Assembly (NCBI RefSeq): GCF_012489685.1
Contig: NC_080042.1
Span: 82,026,983 to 82,090,982, forward strand
Length of the DNA: 64,000 nt
DNA from: Lotus japonicus
Taxonomy: Eukaryota > Streptophyta > Magnoliopsida > Fabales > Fabaceae
Direction: 5' to 3'
Shown: positions 23,548-35,601 of the stretch, one piece after another
Position numbering within the stretch: position 1 is the stretch's first letter
Layout of the letters: each line of letters opens with the position of its first letter
Program-made: the position numbers and the translations under genes
Notes under the pieces: generated by a model
Seen by the model: only the letters and a program-made list of their open reading frames with translations
Database searches by the model: none
Told to the model about the DNA's origin: nothing

Positions 23548-26500
23548 ATGGCAGGACTAATGGTGGCTGGAGCTGCCCTCGGTGCTTTTCTTAATGTTCT
23601 TTTCGACAAGCTTGCTTCAGCTTCACCTCAGCTTGTTGACTTCATCCGTGAGAAGAAGCTTGGCCCTTTACTTGAAAGGTTGGAGGAAAATCTCATGGTG
23701 GTGAATGCTGTGCTTGATGATGCTGAGAACAAACAGATCAGCAACTCTAATATCAACAAGTGGCTCAATGAACTCAAAGATGTTGTCTACATGGCTGATG
23801 ACTTGTTGGATGAAGTTAATACCATAGCTGCAACTCAAAAGGAGGTAACTTCTAACTTATTCTCTCGCTTGACAGAAATTGTTGAAAAGCTAGATCGTAT
23901 CTTAAAACTCAAAGTGAGTCTTAATCTCAAAGAGATTGCAACTGATAATTCCTCATCTAGAGATCCCTCAACATCTGTGCCAGATGGAAAAATATATGGA
24001 AGGGATGAAGACAAGAAGGCCATAATTGAGCTAATGCTAGATGGCAGTAATGGAGGTGAACAAGTAGATGTGATTCCTATTGTTGGCATGGGTGGAGTCG
24101 GAAAGACAACTCTAGCCCAAATGTTGTACAATGATGACAATTTGAAGCAGATCTTTAATTTTGATTTCAAAGCATGGGTTTGTGTTTCTGAACCATTTGA
24201 TATCATAAAGGTTACAAAAACTTTGACTGAGGCACTTACTCAACAAGCTTGTCAAATCAATGATTTTAATTCACTTCAAGAAAATTTGGTGCAAATTTTG
24301 AGGGGGAAAAATTCTTCATTATTTTGGACGATGTTTGGAATGAAGATTATGATAGGTGGAATCAACTTAAAAAACCTTTCCAACATGGCATGAGGGGGAG
24401 CAAAATTCTTGTCACGACCCGTAGTGATGAGGTTGCTTCTGTAGTCCAAACTGGTCAAACTTTCAATTTAAGCCAACTATCAAATGAAGATTGTTGGTCG
24501 GTATTTGCAAATCATGCATGTCTTTTCCCAGGATTAGGTGAGAATACAATAGCTTTGGAGAAAATTGGCTTGGAGATTGTTAAGAAGTGTAAGGGACTAC
24601 CTTTAGCGGCACAATCACTTGGAGGTTTATTGAGAAGAAAGCATAACATTAAGGATTGGAATAATGTATTGAATTGTGACATTTGGGAACTATCTGAAAG
24701 TGAAAGCAAGATTATACCATCATTGAGAATCAGTTATCATTATCTCCCTTCTTATTTGAAACGTTGCTTTGCTTATTTCTCATTATATCCTAAAGATTAT
24801 GAATTTGAAAAAAATGATGTAATCCTGCTGTGGATGGCCGAAGATCTTTTACCACCACCAAAACAAGGAAAAACTTTGAACGAAGTTGGTGATGAGTATC
24901 TTGACTGCTTAGTTTCGAGATCATTTCTTCAACGCTCACGTAATCAAAGGAATGAGGAGTTTTTTGGGATGCATGATCTCATGCATGATTTGGCAACCTT
25001 TATTGGCGGGGAATTCTACTTTAGATCAGATGATATTGGGGAAGAAACTACAATTGGTGGCAAAACTCGTCATTTGTCATTCATCAATTTCAGTAGTCCC
25101 AGGTTGGAGAATGTTGGAGTGATCAGTAGTACTAAATTCCTAAGAACATTTTTGAGAACGGAGTGTGATTTTTTTTATTTCGTGAATGAAGTGGAACCGT
25201 GCAGTGAGTTGTTGCATCTTGAGTACTTGAGAGTTTTGTCATTTTGTTGGTTTGAGAATCGCAGTGCATTGTCTGATTCTATAGGTGGAATGATCCATTT
25301 GCGTTATTTGGATCTCTCCTGGACAGGAATAGAGTTACTGCCGGAGTCATTGTGTAATTTGTATAATCTGCAAACATTGAAGTTGGAACATTGTGATAGA
25401 CTGAATGCGCTACCAAGTGGCGTGCAAAATCTTGTGAACTTGCACTATCTTGGTATTGCTGGAACTGATATAGAGGAGATGCCGAAAGGAATGGGCAAAT
25501 TAAAGCAGTTGCGTCATTTACCTTACTTCATTGTGGGCAAGCATGAAGAGATCAAGATCAAGGAACTGGGAGGGCTTTCAAATCTTGGTGGATCACTTAC
25601 AATTGAGAAACTGGAGAATGTTGAGAATGATAGTGAAGCGTTGGAGGCAAGAATGATGGATAAGAAGAACATTCAGGATTTAGTATTGAAGTGGTCTTTA
25701 GATGTTGAGGATTGTAAGGATTCCAATATAGAATTGGATATACTTTACAAGTTAGAGCCTCACCGAGACCTTCAGTCCCTGAAGATAAAAGGATACAGAG
25801 GTACGAGATATCCGGATTGGGTTGGAAAGTCGTGCTTCCACAATATGAATAGCATAAAGCTGTCTTATTGCGAGAATTGTTTTACGCTTCCTTCACTTGA
25901 ACGTCTCCCATCTCTTAGGGAACTGAGTATTAAAAAAATGAAGTCGTTGGTGAGTATTGATGCCAGTTTTTTCAACAATAGTGATGGTGGCTCTTTGTTG
26001 ACAGTAGTACCGTTTCCCTCACTTGAATATCTTGAATTTGAAGATATGCCTCGTTGGGAGGTGTGGAGTTGTTCTGAGCAGCCACGTGCTTTCCCTCTAC
26101 TCAAGCTTCTGATCATAAAAGATTGTCCAAAATTGAAGGGAGATTTGCCAAGTGACCTCCCTCGCTCACGTCTTTGGTATTGGATACTTATCCAAATCTC
26201 AATTATTTATCCATCTCAGGCTGTGAAATTCTGGAATATGTTTCGTTGTCACAATCAGGAGATGGAGATGTCGCTCTTCATGATCTGATTTATCTTAAGA
26301 TCGAAAGATGTCCCAATTTAGTATCATTGGCAAGAGAAGGATTGGTTGCGCCCAACTTGACTCACTTGGAGGTTCGCAATTGCGACAAGTTAGAGTCATT
26401 TCCTGAACAAGGTATGCTGCTGCCTAGCTTGAGAAGAATTATGATCTCGAATTGCGAGAAACTAGTGAGCAGCGGCCTTGCATCCATGGACATGCTTAGC

Positions 26501-26839
26501 AGAGTCGAGATCTACGGTCCATGTGATGGGATAAAGTCGTTCCCAAAAGAGGGTTTGCTGCCTCCCTCCCTCAAGGAGCTATTTCTAGTTAATTTGTCAA
26601 GTCTGGAGACGTTGGATTGCAAGGGGCTTCTCCACCTCACCTCCCTCCAACAATTAACAATTTTTTATTGTCCAAAGCTGGAGAGCATGGCGGGAGAAAG
26701 GCTGCCTGCCTCTCTAACTCAACTTGACATCATTGGATGCCATTTGCTGGGAGAACAGTGCCGCACGAAACACCCTCAAATTTGGCCCAAAATTTCCCAC
26801 ATCCACCGCATTGAGGTTGATTGGAATGTAATTTCATGA
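23548..26839 (+). pseudogene. CC-NBS-LRR disease-resistance gene (RPP13-like), disrupted
   Basis: NLR immune receptors sense pathogen effectors in the cytoplasm. The true start is ATG at 23548 (MAGLMVAGAALG). In order: coiled-coil N-terminus; P-loop GMGGVGKTT near residue 180; kinase-2 LDDVW (24322); RNBS-B KILVTTRS; GLPLA (24590); RNBS-D CFAYFSLYPKDYEF; LLWMAE; MHDLMHD (24969); then LRRs to a TGA at 26839. The frame is broken twice. At 24302-24311 (GGGGGAAAAA) one base is missing just before kinase-2. Near 26160-26180 the frame shifts again and, compared with the family, many LRR residues between the DLPSDLP motif and the final repeats are missing. As read, only a CC-NBS stub could be made. 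A sequencing error could explain the first break but not the LRR deletion. Confidence 0.9.
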
Positions 26840-27439
26840 CCCATCCGTGATTATGAACAGGTAATTCTCCTGCTCTCTGACCCACTTTTCTTCATTATCT
26901 CCTCTACAAACCAAACCTGCTTACCTTAACATCTCTTCTTCATCTTCTTTACAGTTTGCTATATGAAACTGTCCACACCAAAGATTTTTTTATATACTTT
27001 CCATCATATGAAGTAATGGTTATCCAACTATAGATCTCAATGTGCCATAGAAATCTGTTTTGCATAATACAAATACCATGGAAATAATCCTGAAATATTA
27101 GTGTTTTTTCTATTTGCAGAATACTGTTTTTGTTGGCTTGTTGGTTGGTTGATTCAAAGTGTACAATACAGAAAATCATTTGTTTCTGATTTTCTTTATG
27201 TTGAACATTTGGGTATCTTTTAGCAAAAACAACCGTGCAGATTGTTATTTAGTGATCTTCATCTTGTTTTTTGGCAGATTGTTATGTGGGTAGATGGTCA
27301 CCCTGTTGAACTGTGCAGCCAGAGCAAAGATTTTTTGTTTACCATCATCAGGTTGAATTATCCTACAATAGATCTCTATGCAGAATATAAATCTTTTTAG
27401 TAATAAAGAAATATACGGTTCTAATTTTCATTAGTCTAC

Positions 27440-27960
27440 AAGGGAAGGACCTGCTTTCTATGAACATCATATGTATTCTGCTCACTCAATAAAAATTTAT
27501 ATTTAATTGAAACTGATTTTGTATATACTGTACTGAATCTCCAGGAAATGAGCATATTTTCAAAGGAAATACTAGGCAAAAGGTTGCTTACCATTCTCAA
27601 GATTGGAAGAATAAATATAAAACATAGGTATTCCTTGTGTGTCATAATTAAATACTTCAATATAAAGCAAACTGTGTGAAACACAAGCATTATTAATCTG
27701 TGACATTTTATTTTGAAATTTCTCAGTATACCAGAAATCACCACTGGTGCTTGTTTCTTCATATTACATAAATTCAGCAATTGTAATTAGCTGTAGTTAG
27801 TTCAGTGTACTAATGTTCGGCTTATTGAGGTCAGAATAGAAATTCTGATTCTTGGTATTTGGTTTTTATTTTTCAGATCTGTTATGGTTAAATAGCCTGG
27901 AGAAGATGGTTGTGCCATCAATGTTGAACAGGAGCTGAAGGGAAATTTTGGTTTCAGAAA
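27440..27960 (+). repeat. duplicated NLR 3' segment, copy 1
   Basis: Sequence downstream of the NLR, containing intron-like acceptors (TTTTTCAG followed by ATCTGTTATGGTTAA). It matches 28040-28410 in order: GAAATGAGCAT, CATTTTATTTT, CAGTATACCAG, TTTCTTCAT, GTAATT, then the acceptor block. Probably 3' UTR exons and introns, as often seen behind RPP13-like genes. Confidence 0.65.
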
Positions 27961-28039
27961 TACTCTTGATCAAATTTATGCTATGAGTGTTGTTTTTCAT
28001 CCTTAAGCTCAGAAGAAGATATGAAAATACAGGTATCTC

Positions 28040-28410
28040 ATATCTGGTATGCTACATCATTATAAATAGTTTGATGTAAAGCTATTTCTCTGGAAAATGA
28101 GCATTAGTCATATGTGGCATTTTATTTTAAATATCTTAGTATATCAGCAACAACCTGTGGCTGTTTCTTCATTGTATATTGTTTGTCCATTCAGAAAGTG
28201 TAATTGGGTGTTATTAGTTCAATATAATATTGTTGGACTCATTGAGCGCAAAATCGAATCTGTGATTCTTAGTATCTGATTTTTTATTTTCAGATATTTT
28301 ATGGTTAATTGGCTTGGTGAAGCTAGCTGCCCCTGCTGAGGAATCTGAGATCAACTTTGAACAGGAGATGATGAAATTTTTTGATTTAGTTGACATGAAA
28401 CATTATCAAT
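28040..28410 (+). repeat. duplicated NLR 3' segment, copy 2
   Basis: Diverged tandem copy of 27440-27960 with the matching acceptor TTTTCAG followed by ATATTTTATGGTTAA. No coding role seen. Confidence 0.65.
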
Positions 28411-28999
28411 AGCTGATTATTTACTTGGGAGGCCATTCAGTGGATACAATGTTTTTCCAATTTTGTCAATATAGTTTACACATTGGAATTTTTAAGACCA
28501 CTACAAGCGATGTGTTTCTGATGTTGTTAAGCACAACGAGGTACAAAAAGTCAAAAACTGCTGCTCTAAAAAGTGAGGTTATAGCGTTTATGTCTCCAGC
28601 AAGTAATTGTATAATTTGATTGAGATTGAGCTACGTCCTTCCATGAGGTAATCTAGTGGTATTAGAAGGATCGTTTTCTCATCTCTTAGTTGTTTGATAC
28701 ATCATACATGTATTGTATCCTACTACAGATTTTGGGAAAATGGTAGCTTTTATTTATTTACGTGTAACAGCAAGTATATGTTTTTGTGCTCTTTAAATAC
28801 CATATTGTTCTTTTTCTTTTTCCTTCCATGCTTAAGAGTACCTTCTTTCCTTTCAAACAAGGTTTATTGAATGCCTGCCTCTATTTGATATCTTTTAGTA
28901 CCATTTAGTGTAGTGACCCTAAAATTGGTGGAAAATAAAGGGAAATTTTTACACTTCACTGTCTTCTTTCTACTACTACTTATCAGCTTATCTTATTGT

Positions 29000-29690
29000 T
29001 ATCTGATGCAGCGAGGGCAACGTCAGGCAAGATGGCTTAAACCGGTGCATGGAAGATTTAAGCTTAATTTTGATGGGAGTAGTCTTGGAAATCGTGGAAA
29101 TGCTGGTGGAGGTGGTTTACTTCGTGATGGTTCAAGCAACTTCATTTTTGGCTTTTCAATTTTTTTGGCAGTTGCTCAAATAATGAAGCTGAGTTTATGC
29201 GCTATTCTTGAAGGCTTACTTGTGTGTAAGCAATTGGGTTATGATGGTATTGGCATTGAATGTGATTCTAATATTGTTGTTAGCTGGATTCGGTCTCGTT
29301 CTTGCAAGCTTTGGTATCTTTGGGACTTCTAGGGACCACTTAAGGGGTTATTGGATGTTAAGGATTATTCTATTCATCATATTTTTAGAGCCAAAAGGAG
29401 GCTGATGCTTTGGCTCGTAGTTGTGCTAGTTAAACCAGCTTCTTATTTACCAATGTGGAACATCTCCCTAGGCTTATAAAAAGTTTGATTAGGTTAGATA
29501 AAATGGGTATTGTTTATATTAAGACTTGTTTAGTTTGTTCTTTTGTGTTTGCTTTATTGTCTTTTGTTTGTTTTGATACTTGGGATATTGTTTTGTTTTT
29601 CTTTGTTTAAGTGTCTAGTTGTTACCACGGTTTTCCTCCGCCATAAGTGAGGTCTCTCAATAAAGCTTGGAGGTTCCGCCCTCCTTTTCT
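29000..29690 (+). pseudogene. LINE RNase H (RVT_3) fragment with 3' UTR
   Basis: The plus strand encodes LKPVHGRFKLNFDGSSLGN, the start of the plant LINE RNase H domain, then GGLLRD and IECDSNIVVSWI; the frame breaks near 29328 and continues as EADALARS-like sequence in another frame. The stretch 29630-29690 (CCTCCGCCATAAGTGAGG, AATAAAGC, then TTTTCTAG) looks like a LINE 3' end. The reverse transcriptase is absent, so this is a 5'-truncated dead copy. Confidence 0.8.
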
Positions 29691-30340
29691 AGAAAAACAT
29701 TTCAGCTCAAATAATCAGAATGAATTGCTTATCAAAACTATTTGGGCTTGTGGCATCTAGAAGTTTTTGTCTGAGATCAGGGTGAAAACCAGTTCACTTG
29801 CACTATTTCCCTTGGTTTTAGGTAGGATTTAGATCCTCTCCTATTACATGACCATCCTATTTGAGGTAATTAGGGACACCTTTTAGTGTCTAGGGACTAA
29901 CTCTTATAGGTTGTAAAGTCTGTATACAAGTTATATTTAAAATTGTGCATCTTTGTCTTTCTATCAGACACCACCTTGCTCTTATATAGAAACAAGAGAA
30001 AATTTTAATCCCACTAATTTAGTTAAAATTATGTTTCTTCTTTCCCCAATTTGTCACACTTTTCGATAAAATAAATTTTGTATTTCTCAGCAAAGTATTT
30101 TCTATGTATAACTAAGGATGAAATCATCTCAGTATATTTAAAGAAGCTAAGAAGTATCTATTATGTTGGGATTTGATATGTGTTTGTGCTTGGGTTTGGT
30201 TACAAGTTTGGGATCCTTAAATAAAATTATAATAGACCAAGATGACTTGTAGGTGATTATTTAGATGCTTGACAATCAACATATAAAGTTGATTTCAGTC
30301 CCCAAATCAATTATTGTGGAGAAGCTGAAGAGATTGCGAT
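29691..30340. other. non-coding spacer
   Basis: AT-rich; nothing recognised. Confidence 0.6.
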
Positions 30341-30349
30341 TGATATAGG

Positions 30350-31370
30350 ACCTGTTTGTTTTTGCTTAAAAATAAGTGTTTTTACCTCTGAGTAAAAAGG
30401 TGATTTTAATTTAAGTGATTTTTTGAAAAAAAAATTATTTATGTTTGAATTACATTAAAGGACATAAAAAAATTCATATTATTTAAAGAACTATTTAAAT
30501 ATAAAATTCTAAATTTGAATTTGAAGTGGTGTAGAATGACCCCTAGGTCGAATTCTCGATTTATAGGATGCACATTCTTAAAAGACATTTGGTCTTCACA
30601 ATACCTGAGTCGAAATTACGAAAGCATTTTTGTTTTGGAAGAAATATAATTGCATTCAATTTGAGGCATAAATGTCAATACATCGACATTCACAAAAGAT
30701 AAGAGATCCAATGAAACTTCCTCCACTAAAACTGAATCAATATAAGTGGTGACGTTCCTATAAAGAATGACAAAATCAAAAGCTGAAATTGGATGACAAT
30801 CCCAAATTTTTGCGGCTAAATAGGATCTCCCTAGAGAAGATTTCTACCACCATTGATAAGCTCAAGACAATCCCTTTCGAAGTAAACTGACCAAGGTTGG
30901 AGAAAGTTCAAAAGAAGGGTACGATGTGGCAGCCGCCAAAACCTCACCAATTTATCCCGGGCCACCATACTCAAACCTGCAACGTCGCCCTCACAAAAGA
31001 AGCATCGAAATTTACTGTTATCACATCATCTTTAGGTCATCGCCAAACTGTGGGGAGGACCGGAGCTGGCTGAGCAGCATGCGCAACCAGCGTAGGAACA
31101 AAATGCAAATCCGCAGCATGAGAGCGATTTAATACACCAAAAAATTACCATAAAAATAGAATTGAATTTCTCTCTCCTCAACCATAATTGATTATTTCAT
31201 AAGCTACTCAAGTCAAATAGCTTAAGAAAATAACCAGTTTTCTAGTATTTTTTCAAAAGTGATTTTTTTCAAAAGCGCACACAACATATAAAAATACATA
31301 TAAGTGACTATTTTTTTTTTAAAAAGTGATTATTCAAGAAATAAGCAAAGACAAATAGACTTATAATCAA
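30350..31370. repeat. putative hAT-like repeat pair enclosing a LINE fragment
   Basis: The left flank has TTTGTTTTTGCTTA and AAGTG/GTGATTTT motifs and the right flank near 31300-31365 has the inverted forms (TAAGCAAAGACAAATAG). A related AT-rich block occurs at 31500-31800. Boundaries are vague. Confidence 0.35.
30560..31110 (-). pseudogene. LINE RNase H fragment, minus strand, frameshifted
   Basis: On the minus strand the pieces VNFDASF, GLSMVARDKLGE, LAAATSYPSF and DCLELINGG can be read in changing frames. They match the order of the RNase H domain at the C-terminus of plant LINE ORF2. Several frameshifts and stops make it inactive. Confidence 0.7.
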
Positions 31371-31930
31371 TCATGAGATTTTATAATAAGATGAGGAAAT
31401 GATACCAACACTAACTTCAACACTTAATTTCCCCTAAGCTCTTTTTTTAATTGGATGTATTCATGTTGGTATCATCTAATTGAAATTGGGAAGTCTATGA
31501 CCAGTTTGTGTTCTCTTAAAAAATAAGTGACTTTAAAATTGAACAAAATTGATTTTATTTTAAGAGGTTTTTTGAAAAGCAGAAATTGATTTGTTTGTTT
31601 TCAAATTAAAAAAAGTGTTTTACACCTTAAAATCCACTAGAAATAATTTATTATTTTAAAAGAGGCTAGAAATAACTTAAGAAATAATGAGTTATCAAAA
31701 GCATATATAAACATCTCAAAAAATACATAAATGATTACCTTTTGGAAAATAAGTGATTACATCATAAAATAATAAAATAAGCATAGGCGAATAAGCTCTA
31801 AATGGACATCAGTGTTAAAATGAGTGTTGTTAGCATTTCTCTAATTAAATTTCGCAAGATCACCTTATGAAAATCACTTCGTAAATTATTTCATTTTCAA
31901 GTCACTCTAACTTATTTTTACCGTAATCAA
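31371..31930. other. AT-rich upstream region of the membrane-protein gene
   Basis: No gene; repeat-like TTTTTAAAATTG blocks. The 5' UTR of the next gene likely starts near 31980. Confidence 0.5.
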
Positions 31931-32117
31931 TTTTGCCAAATTACTTTTACACAAAATCAATTATTTTCTATGACTACACAACACAAGTCTCTGTATCCCT
32001 CTTCTTCTTTCTGCATTCCGAACCAAACCCCTTTCCTCCGATCAACGGCTCATGGTTCCGATCGCCGGTGACTCGGATTCCGGCGAAGCCTAACCCTAAC
32101 CAACCAACCCCAGATTC

Positions 32118-35100
32118 ATGGATTCTTCTGATTCCCACGAACACGAAATCCCCAGGAAGCACGGCGTCGTTTTGGCTATACTTCGATGGGGTTTAGCAAT
32201 CTTACTACCCTTCCTTTTCTTGTTCTCCTTCCTCTTCCTTGTTGGTTTCCTTCTTCTCTTCTTCGCTGATTTCTCTGTTACCGGTGCCATTTCTCTCCCC
32301 TCACAGTGCAAAATCGTCTCCACTGGTTTGTTTCTCTTCTCCCTTCATTTCATTTAGTACACTTGAATTGGGAATTTGAAGTTTTGTTCTGTTTCTTTTG
32401 GTTTTAGAATTTTAGTTCTGGAAGTAGAAGTAGTGTAGGAAGATATTGAAAGCTGAAGGATTGAGTAGTAGGTGTTGATTTAATGCTTGATTTGGCATAT
32501 TTGACTTGATTATTTTAGCTGCTCATTTTGCTTCATCACTCATTCTTCTGTTCAAACTAGTGATACTATACTCCAAAAAAATGTAGTATAGGAAATGCTA
32601 GCCTTATTTTCACAAAACATGTATAAATTTTTCGCTCCATAGATGAGTACTTCATTTAGTTAAAAACCTCATCATCTAAGATTAACAATCCTAGGTTCCT
32701 AAGATAAATGAAGTATAAAAACCTCATCATCTAAGATGAGTACTTCACTCGTGAATTTTTATCATTTTCTGTTTGCGAATCTATTTGTTGTTTTTATATT
32801 TACTTTTGAGGGCTAATTGCATAATTTGGAACTTTGTCAGCTTCAAGACCTCTCAATTCCTATATTAAGCATAGTAGTCAATCCCGGATAGCGGCTGGCT
32901 CCAAAAGTGGGATAGCGGGATGACCGCTATTCAGATTTTTTATATATAATTAACAGTTTAATACATATAAATACAAAAAAAATGTCAAATATTGCCTAAA
33001 ATTCATAACATTCATAATAGAAATAAAATCATAAGTCTTGAACAATAACACACAACTAAAAACCACTCAAAAGCAAGGCAAAGAAGTCGGATTTGCAAAT
33101 CTGAATGAAGAATGAAGCTTCATTCTTTCAAGTTTGACCTAAAATGGCCCTAAGAAGTTCTAAAATGCCCCTAAAAAGGTCCCCTAACGATTTAAAACTG
33201 AGGGGCTTGAGTCATTTTTCTGTTCATCCATATAGCGCCGCTATTTCCCGCTATTGGCCGCGATTTGCCGCTATTTGCGCCGCTACGGCCGCTATTGTGA
33301 AGTGCGCCGCTATTTCATTTCAATAGCGGCAGGGAGTCGCTCCGCCCCGCTACGCCGCTATAGCGGCGCTATTGACTACTATGATATTAAGTTTGTCCAG
33401 AAAGAAGCCGTCTCTATGACTTCTTCAATCTTCATAGCAAAAAAGATGTTCATATTTAATTTGTGAAAAAAGAAGTAAATTATCTATGATGTTTTAATGT
33501 TACACTTCATATCTCTTATGAGATATGATTGGTGTGTTTTGTATTTTTTACTTTAGAGTTAATAAGTCTTGAGAAGAACTGGAGATGTTATTATCTATTT
33601 TACTTCAACACTAAATTATATGCTATCATTTTTATTACAGGTGTTGATATTAGGTCATCTAAGGTTTGTGAACTTGGATTGTTAAATTATAAAGCAAAGG
33701 ACGTATTTCATCATTTTGAGAGAAGCAAGTTTCGCTGCCGTTATGATTACTACTGGGCTTCAGTATTCAAGGTTATTATAACTTGTTGCCATTTTTGGTA
33801 TTGTTTGTTATTTTTTATTAAAAGAAGAAATATTTTTTACTTGAAAGAAAGACAAGGCACAAGTATGAGGGAAGATATGATTTTTTCCCTAAAATTAAAT
33901 AACGTTAACTTGTTTGTTAGTGCAATAAAGCGACCTATCCCTCTAAATATATGCAAGAAGAATGCCATCAAGAAGCCATGGTCAGATCACCTGGTAAGGG
34001 CAGAGGAACTTTGAAAACTGCAAGCATTCACCTCTATCCAAATATGTGAAAGAACTAGAAAAATTAATGTCTTAAACTTTTTTTTCTAATTGCTCCTCAT
34101 GCACCCCTAAAAATATAAATAAGAACTGATCCCGAGTCAATAGACATTTCCAACATTCATCAATAATTCCAATTCCAAATAGCTTGTTTCATACGAAAGT
34201 GCCTGCAGACCAATATGATGATAAGTATACTGCTATTTCTGACTTCTGAGTTAGGACCTGACAAGACAGTAAAGGTAATCAGTGGATATAGTTTTATGCT
34301 ATCCATGAACCTTTAGCATACTTTTAGTAATAATCCTTTATATACCTCTGTGCTCTGTCCAAACCAAAAACTTGATTGTTTGGGTTATGCATAAGTTATT
34401 GTCACTATATGATATTCGTTGTGATCTTTCTTGCCTTCCTTGCGTGTCCCTTTGGGTCCAGTGACATGCATCAAAGTCTAGACCATGCTACCATATATGA
34501 CAACTAATCAATTGTGCATGTGTTTGCATACTGCTTATCTATTATCTATCCTTTGATGGTTTTGATATCTAGAGATGTAGGTAATTCTTTTGGGTAGGTA
34601 TAAATAATTTGTATTAACACTTTCAGGTGGAATATGTAGATCGTTTTTCAGGTCAGACACAAGTTGCATTTGCAGAGGCTCCAAAAGAGGCTCTTCCTCC
34701 TTATTGCAGGCCTAATTTTGGTGCTGCATGGTTGACACAATACAAATATAAGGTGGGCGTCCTTGACTTGTTGTCTTTGATATTATATTATCAAGCTCAA
34801 CCTCATTGATTGTGTGTAATAATGATGTAAAATGAAAGTTAACAATTTTTACCAGCTCAGTAGAAGTCTGTGGTATTGTTATATTATTTTATTTTCTCTT
34901 CTTCCTTTATTAGGTCAATGAGACTTATGATTGCTGGTACACTTCTGGCATTTCAAAAGTGCATTTATATCAAGATAATCTTTTCGGTTGCCATGCTGAT
35001 GAGCAGTCTACTATTGAGAAGATTAAACAAAAGTCTATCATGTGAGTACTTTCCAATCTACAAAAGTCTACTATTGCTGGTGCTGTTTTACAATTTAAGT

Positions 35101-35601
35101 TACTTCAATAGCGGTTGAGCATTAACACTCCTCTGAATTATTGATTTTTCATAGTTATTTTTTATATCATCATAACTATTATGTTTGAGTAGCATGTCAT
35201 ATAATAAACATATATGTATTTTGTTATAAATACAAATACAATATAAGTAAAACACTATTATTTATGTTATATATGGATCTCCTATCAGGGCCATGGAGAT
35301 GGTAAATTCCTGGTTTTCCGATAAGCGAAGGACCAACAATTGGAGGTGGGGAGCTATAGCTGGATTAGTAACTGGGTTCTCAACTTCTTTGATCTCTATA
35401 ACCTTTATCGGGTTTTTACAACAATTGCTATCTTCAGTTTATCAATCTTTTAAAACATGGGTATTTCCACGGCGCGTCAATGCTGTTCTCATCAGGCGCG
35501 CTTGTTTTCTTTTGGCGTACCTGTCTTTTGTGGCTTGGTTAGCTATTGAGTATGGGAAGAGGCTCGGTCTCATGGATATTTTCAGATCCCTTAAATCATA
35601 G
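32118..35601 (+). CDS. conserved plant transmembrane protein, unknown function
   Basis: Five exons join in frame: 32118-32325, 33641-33771, 34627-34752, 34914-35041 and 35289-35601, giving 301 aa. All junctions are GT-AG with good consensus (for example CTG|GTTTGT, TTACAG|GTG, TATCAG|GGC). The N-terminus (MDSSDSHEHEIPRKHG) is polar, followed by a strong hydrophobic stretch at about 17-56. A central region carries cysteines (FRCRYDYYW, YCRPNF, YDCWYT, GCHADE) that could form disulfides in a lumenal or outside domain. The last exon encodes two more hydrophobic segments (AIAGLVTGFSTSLISITFIG and ACFLLAYLSFVAWLAI). The exon structure and conserved appearance argue for a real gene. I do not recognise a named family or a function. 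Intron 1 contains a hAT element. Confidence 0.85.
32870..33383. mobile_element. 514-bp non-autonomous hAT element in intron 1
   Basis: Terminal inverted repeats CATAGTAGTCAAT and ATTGACTACTATG are flanked by a perfect 8-bp target duplication, ATATTAAG (32862-32869 and 33384-33391). Eight-base duplications and CA..G-type ends define hAT transposons. The right subterminal 150 bp has many copies of GCCGCTATTT-like motifs, probably transposase-binding repeats. No transposase is encoded. Confidence 0.92.

Noticed and set aside
30926..31132. A small plus-strand gene
   Set aside because: It is antisense to a frameshifted LINE RNase H fragment.
33144..33466. Open frames rich in R, A and Y
   Set aside because: They lie in the subterminal repeats of the intronic hAT element.
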